Assembly (NCBI GenBank): GCA_017616695.1
Contig: JAFZXN010000032.1
Span: 1-64,000 of the forward strand
Origin: Clostridia bacterium
Lineage (GTDB): Bacteria > Bacillota > Clostridia > Christensenellales > Borkfalkiaceae
DNA length: 64,000 nucleotides
Reading direction: 5' to 3'
Under the pieces are notes generated by a model. That model saw only the letters and a program-made list of their open reading frames with translations. It did not search any database and had not been told where the DNA came from. Each line of letters starts with the position of its first letter. Position 1 is the stretch's first letter. This document shows positions 1 to 9,100 of this stretch, in pieces. The position numbers and the translations under genes were made by a program.

Positions 1-173
1 CGCCCGAAGTTCGGGCGCCCGCCGTCTGATATATTGATATAATGTGCCCGCAATATAATATATCGCAAGCGATATCGCGGCAAAAAAACGTTCGCCGCAC
101 GTGTTGTTCGTTAAAAAAGCCTCGCTATAACTTCATTATCGAGCTTTTTCGACAATGATCGCGTTTATATCAC
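1..173. other. Intergenic tail with hairpins, possible terminator
   Basis: No gene is seen here. Bases 1-17 form a palindromic hairpin (cgcccgaa/ttcgggcg), and bases about 58-73 form another (atatcgc/gcgatat). At 108-157, read on the minus strand, an imperfect stem-loop with arms around AGCTCGATAA and TTATAGCGAGGCT is followed by a run of T. That makes it a plausible terminator for the dehydrogenase operon ending at 174. Confidence 0.4.
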
Positions 174-524
174 TCAGTCGATATCTGCCGTGGCGACGAC
201 GTTTGCGTCCTCGTAAACGGCGGGGATCAACACGTCGCCTATTCTTACCGGCGCGGACACCGTAACGGAATTTATCTTTTCCATTACGGAAAAAATTTCC
301 GTTTTTGCAACGGGCTTATCCGTCTTTACGGGGAGCAGTCTGCCGTCGGACACTTTTACGGTGGAAGTGACTACGCGTTTTGGGCAAACGACCTCGTTTT
401 CCGCATACAATTTGCCGCGCGGACAGCCGTTGCCAGCCACGGAGACTACCTTTTTATCGTCGAGAACGACTTCTATCGCGCAACCTACGGGACATTCTAT
501 GCAAGTGAGTTTTACCGTTTCCAT
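174..524 (-). CDS. DUF1667 family protein (CxxC-pair protein of GlpA-like operons)
   Basis: A 116-residue protein of the DUF1667/COG3862 type. The N-terminus carries a cysteine cluster (CIECPVGC at about residues 8-15), with further cysteines in GCPRGK and VVCPKR, a spacing typical of a metal or iron-sulfur site. Proteins of this family are usually encoded with a GlpA-like FAD dehydrogenase and a second FAD/NAD oxidoreductase, and that is the arrangement here. It is the last gene of the operon; its start lies 4 bases after the stop of the upstream oxidoreductase. By analogy with GlpABC it may pass electrons from the flavoproteins to an acceptor, but that role is inferred; the family has no settled biochemical function. 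The length is normal for the family. Confidence 0.85.
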   Translation of the reverse strand: METVKLTCIECPVGCAIEVVLDDKKVVSVAGNGCPRGKLYAENEVVCPKRVVTSTVKVSDGRLLPVKTDKPVAKTEIFSVMEKINSVTVSAPVRIGDVLIPAVYEDANVVATADID

Positions 525-528
525 AAGA

Positions 529-1788
529 TCATTCGCCCTCCGTTTCGAGCATTACTTCGATATCGCCGTCTACGTCGGCAAGCTTTTGAGCCGTCAAAAG
601 CATAGTCTCCATTTCGCCGGGAACGGCTATCTTTTTCTTTCTTGAAGCCACGATATTGCCGCTTGAACGGGCGGTTACGGTGCAGTTTCTGAAAGTCCCC
701 GTAACTCTGAAAAACAGCTTGACGTTTTCGTTTCCGCTTAAACGTATCTTCTGCGGCAAAACGTAGCTTACGTTACGCCCCGCGGTGACGTTTATAACTT
801 TTCCGTCCGCCGCCGCCTCGCCTTTAAGGTATTTTGCGGCGCTTGCCCCCGCAAGTTCGGCCTCTTCCGAAACGAAATCCACGAGGTCGTGGACCTGCAA
901 AACGTTTCCGCAAGCAAAGATACCGTCGGCGTCCGTTTCGCGGTCTTGAGTTACCACCGCGCCGCGCGTCTTGGGCGAAAGCGTTATTCCCGCGTTCTTG
1001 GTAAGCTCGTTTTCGGGTATGAGCCCGACCGAGAAAAGCACCGTGTCGCAATCGAAATGCATTTCCGTTCCCGCTATGGGGCGTTTATTCCCGTCGACTT
1101 TTGAAACGACCACGCCCGTAACGCGCTTGTCGCCCTCTATTTTTGTTATGGTATGGTTGAGATAAAGCGGTATGCCGAAATCGTCGAGGCACTGAACGAT
1201 ATTCCTTTTCAAGCCGCTCGAAAAGGGCATTATCTCGCACACGGCAAGCACTTTTGCGCCCTCGAGCGTCATTCTTCTGGCCATTATCAGCCCGATGTCG
1301 CCCGAGCCCAATATGACTACGCGCTTACCCGGCATATAGCCTTTGATATTGACGTATTTTTGCGCCGTTCCCGCCGAATATATGCCTGCGGGCCTTGTTC
1401 CCGCAACGTTCAACGCGCCGCGGCTTCTTTCTCTGCAACCCATGGCGAGTATGACGGCTTTTGCTTTTACGCCGAAAACGCCTTCGGTCTTGTTGACCGC
1501 AGTGAGCACCTTATCGCGCGAAAGAGAGAGAACGGTGGTTTCGGTCATAACTTCGATCGGCCGCTCCTTTACGAGCGAAATAAACCTTGCCGCGTATTCG
1601 GGGCCGGACAGACTTTCTTTAAAGCGGGTAAGCCCGAATCCGTTGTGTATGCACTGATTGAGAATGCCGCCGAGCCGTTCGTCACGCTCGAAGATAACTA
1701 TATTTTCAGCGCCCGCGTCGTAAGCCGCGACCGCCGCGGCAAGCCCCGCGGGACCGCCGCCGATAATTGCAAGATCGTAAGTTTTCAT
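529..1788 (-). CDS. NAD(P)/FAD-dependent oxidoreductase of the GlpA-like operon
   Basis: A 419-residue flavoprotein of the pyridine nucleotide-disulfide oxidoreductase fold (COG0446). An N-terminal dinucleotide-binding motif (IIGGGPAGLAAA, about residues 7-18) binds FAD. A second Rossmann motif (VVILGSGDIGL, about residues 157-167) suits NAD(P), and the C-terminal FAD motif (DGIFACGNV) is present. The frame is open for 40 codons further upstream, but the ATG at 1788 is chosen because MKTYDLAIIGGG starts the fold directly and the ATG overlaps the previous stop as ATGA, a sign of translational coupling. It probably works with the GlpA-like subunit upstream and DUF1667 downstream as an anaerobic dehydrogenase complex. 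The substrate is likely glycerol-3-phosphate by family association, but this is not shown by the sequence. Confidence 0.85.
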   Translation of the reverse strand: MKTYDLAIIGGGPAGLAAAVAAYDAGAENIVIFERDERLGGILNQCIHNGFGLTRFKESLSGPEYAARFISLVKERPIEVMTETTVLSLSRDKVLTAVNKTEGVFGVKAKAVILAMGCRERSRGALNVAGTRPAGIYSAGTAQKYVNIKGYMPGKRVVILGSGDIGLIMARRMTLEGAKVLAVCEIMPFSSGLKRNIVQCLDDFGIPLYLNHTITKIEGDKRVTGVVVSKVDGNKRPIAGTEMHFDCDTVLFSVGLIPENELTKNAGITLSPKTRGAVVTQDRETDADGIFACGNVLQVHDLVDFVSEEAELAGASAAKYLKGEAAADGKVINVTAGRNVSYVLPQKIRLSGNENVKLFFRVTGTFRNCTVTARSSGNIVASRKKKIAVPGEMETMLLTAQKLADVDGDIEVMLETEGE

Positions 1789-3215
1789 TTGGTTTTCCCC
1801 ACAAGTATTTCCGTTCCCGCGCCCGCTTTCGTGACTGTATCGAGCGGCACGTTGAGTTCTTTTGCGATAAGTTCGGCAACGTACGGTTGGCAGAACCCGC
1901 CCTGGCATCTTCCCATACCCGCGCGTGTGCGGCGCTTAACGCCGTCGATATCCGTCGCTTTCGGGTTTTCTCTTAAAGCGCGCAATATCTCGCCTTCGGT
2001 TATCTGCTCGCAGCGGCAGACTATCCTGCCGTAAGACGGATCGTTTTTAATTATCTCGTTCTTTTCCTCGTCCGAAAGATTTTTGAAAAAGCAGTCGGGT
2101 TTACGCACGGGGCAGAAATTATCGTTACCCTTTAACGGCAAAAGTGCCGCTATAAGTTCGTTAACGACGTATTCTCCTATCGCGGGCGCCGAAGTTAACC
2201 CCGGCGATTCGATCCCTACGCAATTGATAAAACCTTTTTTCGCTTTGCTTTCTTCGATGATGAAATCGTGCCTGTCGCTATATGCGCGCACGCCCGCAAA
2301 CGACGTTATAGTGTTGTAAAACGGAACGTTCTCGCACATTTCGCCCGCCTTTGACGAAACGGACGAAAGCCCTTCCGAAGTCGTATAAGTTTCTCCGTCC
2401 TCCACTTCTTCGACGGTCGGGCCGAGTAGGATATTTCCGTCCACCGTCTGCGTTATAAGTATCCCTTTACCCTTTTTCGTGGGGGTAAAAAAGAGCGTAT
2501 GCGAAACGAGATCGCCGCTTTCGCGGTCGAGGAGGATATATTCGCCCTTTCTCCCGCCAAGCGTAAACGAATTGTCGCCCACGAGATTTGCGACCTTTTC
2601 GCCGTTAAGACCTGAGCAGTTGACGACAATTTTCGCCGTGAGCTTGCGCCCGTCCTTTGCCGTAAGCTCAAACGAGCCGTATTCGCCCTTTATAGACGCG
2701 GTTTCGAAGCCGAGATAAAGATCTGCGCCGTTATCCATTGCGTTGCCTATGGCGGCGATAGTCAGCTCGTACGGGCAGATAATGCCGCCGGTCGTCGCAA
2801 ACAACGCGCCCATAGCCCGTTTCGAGATATTGGGTTCGAGCTTTATAAGTTCGTCTTTCGATATGATCTTCAAGCCTTCCACGCCGTTTTTCTCGCCGCG
2901 CGCTTTAAGCTCGACTATAGTAGCGAGTTCTTCCTCGGAAAACGCCACGACGAGCGAACCGTTATTACGGAATTTTACGCCGAGTTCTTTGGCTACTTTC
3001 GGCATCATTTTGTTGCCGAGAACGTTGAATTTCGCCTTTAAAGAGCCTGTTTTCGCGTCGTAACCCGCGTGAACTATCCCGCTGTTGGCTTTGCTTTGCC
3101 CCATGCAAACGTCGTTTTCACGCTCCAACATGCACGCGTAAAGCCCGTTTTTAACGCACTCTCTCAATACGAAAGCACCGGTAACACCGCCGCCTATAAC
3201 GACAACGTCATACAT
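1785..3215 (-). CDS. GlpA-like FAD-dependent dehydrogenase with BFD [2Fe-2S] domain
   Basis: A 476-residue protein of the DAO/GlpA type (COG0579). The N-terminus has the FAD-binding motif VVIGGGVTGAFVLRE (about residues 4-18) and the downstream SKANSGIVHAGYD segment typical of anaerobic glycerol-3-phosphate dehydrogenase and hydroxyglutarate oxidase relatives. The C-terminal 80 residues form a bacterioferritin-associated-ferredoxin-like domain with four cysteines (VCRCEQ and GRCQGGFC), expected to bind a [2Fe-2S] cluster. It starts 21 bases after the HAD phosphatase gene and overlaps the next oxidoreductase by 4 bases, so it is the second gene of a tight operon. It probably oxidises glycerol-3-phosphate or a related 2-hydroxy compound. 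No glpK or glpF lies in the window, so the substrate remains open. Confidence 0.85.
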   Translation of the reverse strand: MYDVVVIGGGVTGAFVLRECVKNGLYACMLERENDVCMGQSKANSGIVHAGYDAKTGSLKAKFNVLGNKMMPKVAKELGVKFRNNGSLVVAFSEEELATIVELKARGEKNGVEGLKIISKDELIKLEPNISKRAMGALFATTGGIICPYELTIAAIGNAMDNGADLYLGFETASIKGEYGSFELTAKDGRKLTAKIVVNCSGLNGEKVANLVGDNSFTLGGRKGEYILLDRESGDLVSHTLFFTPTKKGKGILITQTVDGNILLGPTVEEVEDGETYTTSEGLSSVSSKAGEMCENVPFYNTITSFAGVRAYSDRHDFIIEESKAKKGFINCVGIESPGLTSAPAIGEYVVNELIAALLPLKGNDNFCPVRKPDCFFKNLSDEEKNEIIKNDPSYGRIVCRCEQITEGEILRALRENPKATDIDGVKRRTRAGMGRCQGGFCQPYVAELIAKELNVPLDTVTKAGAGTEILVGKTK

Positions 3216-3236
3216 AAAAGTATCTCCTGAAGTTTT

Positions 3237-4037
3237 TTACAAGTATTTAACGACGTCGTTGAGACTGTCGGTAATAAGTTCGGGCTTGTCCTCGTCTAAA
3301 AGAGCCGAAACGTCTTTTAAAGTGCTTTCGCCGCTTAAAACAAGCAGCGTGTGAAAGCCGCAGTCAATGCCGAATTTGATATCAGTATAGAGCCTGTCGC
3401 CTACCATAATAAATTGTTCGGGCAGGGCGTTATACTTTAACGAAAGATTCACGCCCATCGTGGTATAAGGTTTCCCTATGATAAGCGAAGGTTTTAAGCC
3501 CGTAGAGGCGTAAATAAGCTGTATGAAAGCGCCTGCGTCCGGCACGAAAAACTTCTCCGCAGGGCAGTTTACGTCGGGATGAGTGGCGATATACGTCGCG
3601 CCGCGCTTCAAATTACCGACGAAACGGCACAGTTTATCGTACGTCAGCTCCGTATCGTACGCAAGAACGCATATATCCGCGTTTTCGTCGGAAAGAGTAA
3701 CTCCGCGGGCAATAAACTCCCTTTTCAAAGCCTCCGTACCCAAAAGACAAACGCTTTTTCCGGGATAGTTCGCCGTAAGGTGATCGGCGGCAGCCATTCC
3801 CGAAGTATAGATATCGTCGCCTTCTCGCAGTAGGTCGAGACGCGACAGTTTTTCCACGTATTTATCTCTGCTTTTGGAGGAATTATTGGTAAGATATATT
3901 ATCTTTTTACCGTTATTCCGCAATACGTCGAGCGTTTCGTTCATTTTGCCGATAAGCTCGTCGCCGAGATACACGGTGCCGTCCATATCGAGCAAAAAGT
4001 ATTTTGCCGAGCGCACTACGCTTTCAAACTTTTCCAT
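3237..4037 (-). CDS. HAD-IIA family sugar/glycerol phosphatase (NagD/AraL-like)
   Basis: A 266-residue HAD phosphatase of the IIA subclass. The nucleophile motif is LLDMDGTVYLG (Asp17 and Asp19), motif II is YLTNNSS, the motif III lysine is in IIGKPYT, and the acidic motif IV is MVGDRLYTDI. The large C2-type cap between motifs II and III is present, and the length matches NagD, YutF and glycerol-phosphate phosphatases. It is the first gene of the operon, behind a strong promoter at 4069-4097, with a GGAGA ribosome site before the ATG. Since the next gene, 21 bases on, is a GlpA-like dehydrogenase, a phosphatase acting on glycerol phosphate or a similar C3 phosphate is a reasonable inference. 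HAD-IIA enzymes are promiscuous and the substrate cannot be read from sequence. Confidence 0.88.
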   Translation of the reverse strand: MEKFESVVRSAKYFLLDMDGTVYLGDELIGKMNETLDVLRNNGKKIIYLTNNSSKSRDKYVEKLSRLDLLREGDDIYTSGMAAADHLTANYPGKSVCLLGTEALKREFIARGVTLSDENADICVLAYDTELTYDKLCRFVGNLKRGATYIATHPDVNCPAEKFFVPDAGAFIQLIYASTGLKPSLIIGKPYTTMGVNLSLKYNALPEQFIMVGDRLYTDIKFGIDCGFHTLLVLSGESTLKDVSALLDEDKPELITDSLNDVVKYL

Positions 4038-4068
4038 ATACTCTCCGAATCATTCACATAACTTTTAT

Positions 4069-4097
4069 ATTATAAACCATATTTTTACTTTTGACAA
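4069..4097 (-). promoter_or_regulatory. Sigma-A-type promoter of HAD-dehydrogenase operon
   Basis: On the minus strand TTGTCA (4092-4097) and TATAAT (4069-4074) are separated by exactly 17 bases. They lie about 32 bases upstream of the HAD start, and no other gene intervenes. Confidence 0.75.
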
Positions 4098-4141
4098 GTA
4101 TATTATACGATTTTAAACCAACGATTTTTTTATAACGAATT

Positions 4142-4175
4142 ACGCGCCGCCGACGAAAATACGTCGGCGGCGCGT
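4142..4175. terminator. Perfect 14-bp stem-loop after MATE gene
   Basis: ACGCGCCGCCGACG at 4142-4155 pairs perfectly with 4162-4175 around a 6-base loop. It lies 60 bases downstream of the MATE stop and before the HAD promoter. The T-run on the minus strand is weak and displaced, so this is a hairpin terminator or mRNA 3'-end stabiliser. Confidence 0.55.
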
Positions 4176-4236
4176 CAAAAGCATTAATAAATAAATAAAA
4201 AACGTGCGATAATCGACTTATAGGAAGACTTTTAAG

Positions 4237-5631
4237 TTATTCAAGCTCCTTTTCCTCCCGAATGAAACGGGCTTTCCAGCGGCCGTTTTTCCAGCGCAGA
4301 TTATATAATACTCCGCGGAATATTTCGTCCGCCGCGCACGCTGCCCACAGCCCGTAAATGCCGAAGCCCAAGGCCACGCTGAGTAAATAGCCTATGCCTA
4401 CGCTTATAAGCCAGCACGACAAAACGGAAACGACGGTCGTGTAAACGGTGTCGCCCGTGGCGTTAAGCCCGAACTGGCCGAGATGGTTCATTCCGCGCCC
4501 CATTTCGACGAAAACGTCTATCCACATTACGACCACGCCTATCGCGATAACGTTGATATCGTCGGTAAAGATCCGAAGTAGCAGCGGTGCGAACGCCGCC
4601 GCGAGCGACGAAAAGAGCAGGTTGCTCGCGAGCGTTATCTTAAGGTTTTGCTTGTACATTTCGTTGACGAACTCAAATTCGCCCATTCCGCAGCCGCGCC
4701 CGACCATTATGGAATTTGCCTGACCGACGGAATAGCCGAGCTGATTGGTAAAGCACACGAGTTGCAGAACGAACAGCCTTGCCATATACATCTCGCCCGA
4801 CAGATAAACGCAAATTGAAGCGGTTATCACGGTGGACAGCGTGTACATTATCATCGAAATGTTTGCGGGGAATCCGAGCCGCAATATCTTTTTTAACCAA
4901 TCGGCTTTAAAAGCAAGTTTAAAGGACATTCTGCGCTTGAAAAAGAGAAACAGAACGAACGCAAAACTCACGAAATACGCCACCGCGCTTACGGAAACGA
5001 GGACGGGTACGACTTCGTTTTCGGACGTATTGCGGACGTATAGCCCTACGTACGTCAGAATAAGCGTAACTGCGCTCGAAGATATGCTCGAAACCAGCCC
5101 CGCCTTTGTGTAGCCGTAACACCGCAAAGCCGCAACGAGTACGCTCGTAACTGAAAACACGGTCATAATGACGCATTGACAGCGAAAATAAGTTACGGCG
5201 TAACCTAAACGCGAAATATTTTCTTCAGTCGACATGCCCTGCAAAGACAGCAGCTCTTTTGCAAAAACGAAACCAAGCCCGAAGATCATCAGACGGAACA
5301 GGTAAAACCCTATAAACGCGGTGCCGATTATCTTTTTGCAGTCTTCCTCGCGATTCTTGCCGAGGTAAATGCTCAAAAGGATATTCATACCCGTTATGAC
5401 CATACCGCTTACGGTGGCGAGAAATGACAAAGTTGACGTCGCAATGCCCGTAGGAGTCACGAAAAAACCGTCGAGGAACCTCGATGATAAGGACGTTTGT
5501 ATCAGCCCTATCAGGTGCACTCCGACGTTCTCGAAAAATATCGGCATCGCAAGCGAAAAAACGGACAACCTTTTGTCGCCTTCGCCGATACTCAATAGCG
5601 ATTTGTCAAATAACTTTTGTCTTACTCTCAT
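4237..5631 (-). CDS. MATE family multidrug efflux transporter
   Basis: A 464-residue integral membrane protein with about 12 hydrophobic segments arranged as two similar halves, as expected for MATE antiporters. These export cationic drugs or metabolites in exchange for Na+ or H+. The N-terminal half opens with LSVFSLAMPIFFENVGVHL, the usual MATE first helix, and the second half begins near residue 240 with the matching LRLGFPANISMIMYTLS. The length is normal. The gene is monocistronic, with its own promoter at 5668-5695 and a hairpin after the stop. The chosen ATG has an AGGG unusually close upstream, so a start a few codons further in is possible. No regulator is adjacent and the substrate is unknown. 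Confidence 0.88.
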   Translation of the reverse strand: MRVRQKLFDKSLLSIGEGDKRLSVFSLAMPIFFENVGVHLIGLIQTSLSSRFLDGFFVTPTGIATSTLSFLATVSGMVITGMNILLSIYLGKNREEDCKKIIGTAFIGFYLFRLMIFGLGFVFAKELLSLQGMSTEENISRLGYAVTYFRCQCVIMTVFSVTSVLVAALRCYGYTKAGLVSSISSSAVTLILTYVGLYVRNTSENEVVPVLVSVSAVAYFVSFAFVLFLFFKRRMSFKLAFKADWLKKILRLGFPANISMIMYTLSTVITASICVYLSGEMYMARLFVLQLVCFTNQLGYSVGQANSIMVGRGCGMGEFEFVNEMYKQNLKITLASNLLFSSLAAAFAPLLLRIFTDDINVIAIGVVVMWIDVFVEMGRGMNHLGQFGLNATGDTVYTTVVSVLSCWLISVGIGYLLSVALGFGIYGLWAACAADEIFRGVLYNLRWKNGRWKARFIREEKELE

Positions 5632-5667
5632 ACCCTGTCGTAACGAAAAATCGTCGACCGCTTTACA

Positions 5668-5695
5668 ATTATATACAACTTTACCGTCCTGTCAA
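5668..5695 (-). promoter_or_regulatory. Promoter of MATE gene
   Basis: On the minus strand TTGACA (5690-5695) and TATAAT (5668-5673) are separated by 16 bases. They lie about 37 bases upstream of the MATE start codon. Confidence 0.72.
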
Positions 5696-5950
5696 GCTAA
5701 AACGCGGCAAAATGGAAATTTTGGGGAAATTATTTGAAAAATTTTTTTCGCTTGCCGCTGAACATAGGTCAGCGGCAAGCAGGGATCGGGATTTAGGGGA
5801 TAGGATACAGTAAAAAGTGAAAAATGAATAGTTGCGAGCAGTCGTAAAAATATATATGATACATAAGGTCGGGAACGCTTACGCGTTCCGAAAGTAATTA
5901 TATGATTTTGTTCGGCGGCAAAGCCGCCCGTCCGAGCCTGATAATTGCGC

Positions 5951-6039
5951 TAAATTGCGTAGCAATTCCGGTCGACTACGTATCAAAGCGAACGCTTTGA
6001 TATGCAAATTTTGAGGACTATCAAAATTTGCGGTCGACT
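5951..6039 (+). repeat. Left arm of 89-bp inverted repeat
   Basis: This 89-base stretch is the reverse complement of 19108-19196 with a single difference (gcgtagc here, gcatagc there). It contains three nested palindromes: aattgc/gcaatt, atcaaagcg/cgctttgat and caaattttga/tcaaaatttg. The two copies enclose the 2524- and 1655-codon surface genes. Confidence 0.95.
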
Positions 6040-6072
6040 ATTGATAATTGCAAATTGTTTTACAAAAGCAAA

Positions 6073-6104
6073 TCGCCCTTGCGGGGCAAACGCTCCGCAA
6101 GGGC
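6073..6104. terminator. GC-rich stem-loop after the giant LRR gene
   Basis: CGCCCTTGCGG pairs with CCGCAAGGGCG around a 10-base loop, 37 bases downstream of the stop codon at 6141. On the minus strand a mixed T-rich stretch follows. It is a probable terminator of the giant gene. Confidence 0.55.
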
Positions 6105-6140
6105 GACGGTTTAAAGGATATTATCCGTTACGTTTAAAGC

Positions 6141-9100
6141 TCAGTCCTGACCGGGGGTATAACCGTAGATGACCTGCGCTTTGACGTTGGTGGTATTCTT
6201 CAACACCGCAAGGGCAGTGGGAAGATCGTTGGCGCTTGCGTAAGTGACGTAGATCTTCTGGCTTGCCGTCCAGTTGGTGAACGGGTTGACGACCGTAGTC
6301 GTACCGCCGCCGCCCGGTCCGATTATCTTAAATCTCGGAATAAGACCGCCGGAAGAATCCTGGTTACCCTTGACTATGTTGTTGAACGTAGAAGGCATAT
6401 AGAGTTCTGCGATAGCCGTACAGCCCTTGAAGCAATCCGCGCAGAGGGTGGTAAGACCTTCGTGGAGCGTTACGCTCGTCAAAGCGGTACAACCGTCGAA
6501 TGTGTTGGCGTCTATCGTGGTGATGCCGGCAGGTATCTCGATAGCCGTGATAGCCTTGGCGTTCTGGAAGGCGTAAGCGCCCAAAGAAGCGAGGTTTTCG
6601 GGAAGCGTTACGTTTCCAAGGACGGTACAGCCCTTGAACGCGTACTTGCCGATAACGGTCACGCCTTCGGGGATATTGACGGAAGTCAACAGCGAGCAAC
6701 CTTCGAACGCACTTTCGCCGATGTTGGTAATGGTCGACGGGAGAACGACTTCCTCTAAAGCGGTACAGCTCTTGAAAGTGTTCTTCGGAACTGCGAGCAG
6801 ACCCTCCGGGAGCGTTACCTTGGTTATGAGCGTACAACTCATGAAGACGCCTTCGCCGAGAACTGCGCCGGCAGCGATAGTGACTTCGCCGCTCTTTCCG
6901 GACGGGAAGAGTACGATGACGTTATCGGAATCGTACAGGATACCTTCGGCATCGGAATAGTAGTAGGGGTTATTTGCACTGACTACGAATTTTTCAAGGC
7001 TCGCGCACGAACCGAACGCGCCGCTCGTGATGCTGGAAACGCCCGCGCCTATCCTGACTTCTTTAACGCCGCTCGAAGCAAACGCGGTCGTGCCGATGCT
7101 TGCAACGGAATCGGGGATAGTAACGAGTTCGAGAGCCGAACACTTGTTGAACATACTCTGCGGGATAGTGCCGATGCCGCTCGGGAGCGTTACCGTTTCA
7201 AGAGCGCTGCAGCCGTAGAATACGTTGTTGCCGAGAGTCGTTACGCCGTTGCCGAGATCTGCCGAAACGAGCGAAGTACAATTCTGGAAAGCGCTCGTGC
7301 CGACGGACGTTACGGTGTCGCCCAAAGTTATCGACGTGATGCCGGTATTCTGGAAACAATAGTTCGGGATAGCCGTTACGCCGACGGGGATATTAACGCT
7401 CGTTAAAGCCGTACAGTTAAGGAACATATTCGCGCCGAGCGTCTTGACGCCTTCGGGAAGCGTTACCGTTTCGAGTGCGGTACAGCCGCGGAACGTGTAA
7501 CTGTTGAACGTTTCGAGCGTGGACGGAAGCGTTACGCTCGTCAAAGCGGTACAACCGTCGAACATATACGAGGGAAGTGTAGTCATACCTTCAGGCACGA
7601 CGACCGATTCCAGATTATACATATACGTAAAGTAAGCGGTACCTGCTTCAAAAGACAGATCGTGAGCGGGTAACTTCAAAGAAGTTACGCCATAGCAATA
7701 GTTGAATGCGTTCCAACCGATGTAAGTCACCGTGTCGGGAATGTTGATTTCCTGAAGGTAAATACAACCGCGGAACGCATACTTATCGATATAAGATATC
7801 GTGCCGAGATAGGTCACTCTTTCGATCTTACAGGGGTTGGTCACCGCACCGTAAGGAAGCGAAGTGGAGCTGCTCGTTTGCTTTTCACTGTCGAAAAGAC
7901 CTTCGCTTACGTAAGTTACGCCGGCAGGTAAAGTAATCTCGCTGAAACCGCAGGACTTGAACGCGTACTTGCCTAACGAAGTCACTTTGCTGTTCGCGCC
8001 GAAGGAGAACGTAGCCATATTAACATCGCCCTCGAAAGCGTTGTCGCCGATAGTGGTAAGATCGGCGTCGTCGGCGATAATAAACGACGTGATGCCCGTG
8101 CAGCCCTTGAACGCGGTAGCGCCGATAGTCTTGACGGACGCGGGTACGGTTACGGAAGTAATGCCCGCCTGAGCGCTGAACGCGCCTTCGCCTATTTCTT
8201 CAACGCCCTCGGGAATATCGAGCGCGCCTACGACCTGACCTACGATAAGAAGGATAGCAGTCCTTTGTCCGTTGTAGATAACGCCGTTATTCATATAGAG
8301 GTTGGTGTTATCGCCGGATATAGCCATAGAGGTAACGGACGTGCAACCGTCGAGAAGTCCTACGAGCGTAGTGACTTTGGAGGACAGATACATATAAGTA
8401 AGATTTGCACAGCCGTTAAAGAGGTTAGTGCCGAGCGTCAGTTTGCTTGCCGTAGTCTCGGGAAAGCTGAACGAGGTAAGACCGCTGTTTGCGAACGCGC
8501 TGTTGCCGATGCTTGCAAGAGCCGCGTCGGGAAGCGTTACGGTGGTAAGCTGAGCGCAGCCGTAGAAAGCGTATTGATCTATCTTCGTGACCGAAGCGGG
8601 AACGGTGATGGACGTAAGGTTGGTATTACGGAACGTGTACTGACCTATCGTTGTCAAATTTACGCCGTCTTCGAAGATCACCTGTTCGAGAGTGGTGTTG
8701 GAGAAAGCGTAGTTGCCGATCGTGAGCGTTATGCCGTCAAGAGGAGTCTTAAAGGTAACGGTCGTGAGCGGAGCCGCAGTTGCCGTAGCGTTGGAGCTTA
8801 CGCCCGTGGTACGCGAATCGGAGAAGGCGTTAGCGCCTACATCTTTGGTCCTTGCGGGGAAGGTAACTTCGCTTATAGCCGTGCCGCTGAATACGCCGCC
8901 CCATTCGGCGCTACCCATCATAGGAGCGGTAGAACCTTGAATGGTGAGAGCGGAAGTACCGCCTTCGGCAAACGTGAGAGTCGCAAGGGCGGAGCAGCCG
9001 AAGAACGCGCCTTTACTTATGGTGGTTACCGTGCTCGGGATATTGACAGCCGTCAAAGCCGTACAATTCTTGAACGCGAACGCGCCGATAGTCGTAAGAC

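Larger units (their letters stand above)
5700..6140. other. Gene-free gap made of hairpin repeats
   Basis: No coding region is supported here. The gap is a mosaic of short palindromes: ggaacgc/gcgttcc near 5873-5890, ggcggc/gccgcc near 5913-5927, the 89-bp repeat at 5951-6039, and an 11-bp GC stem at 6073-6104. The pattern resembles repetitive intergenic filler that also occurs at 18.97-19.3 kb. Confidence 0.6.

Noticed and set aside
529..1908. Longer 459-codon form of the second dehydrogenase gene
   Set aside because: The extra 40 residues have no family match and overlap the upstream gene. ATG 1788 overlaps its stop as ATGA and starts the FAD fold.
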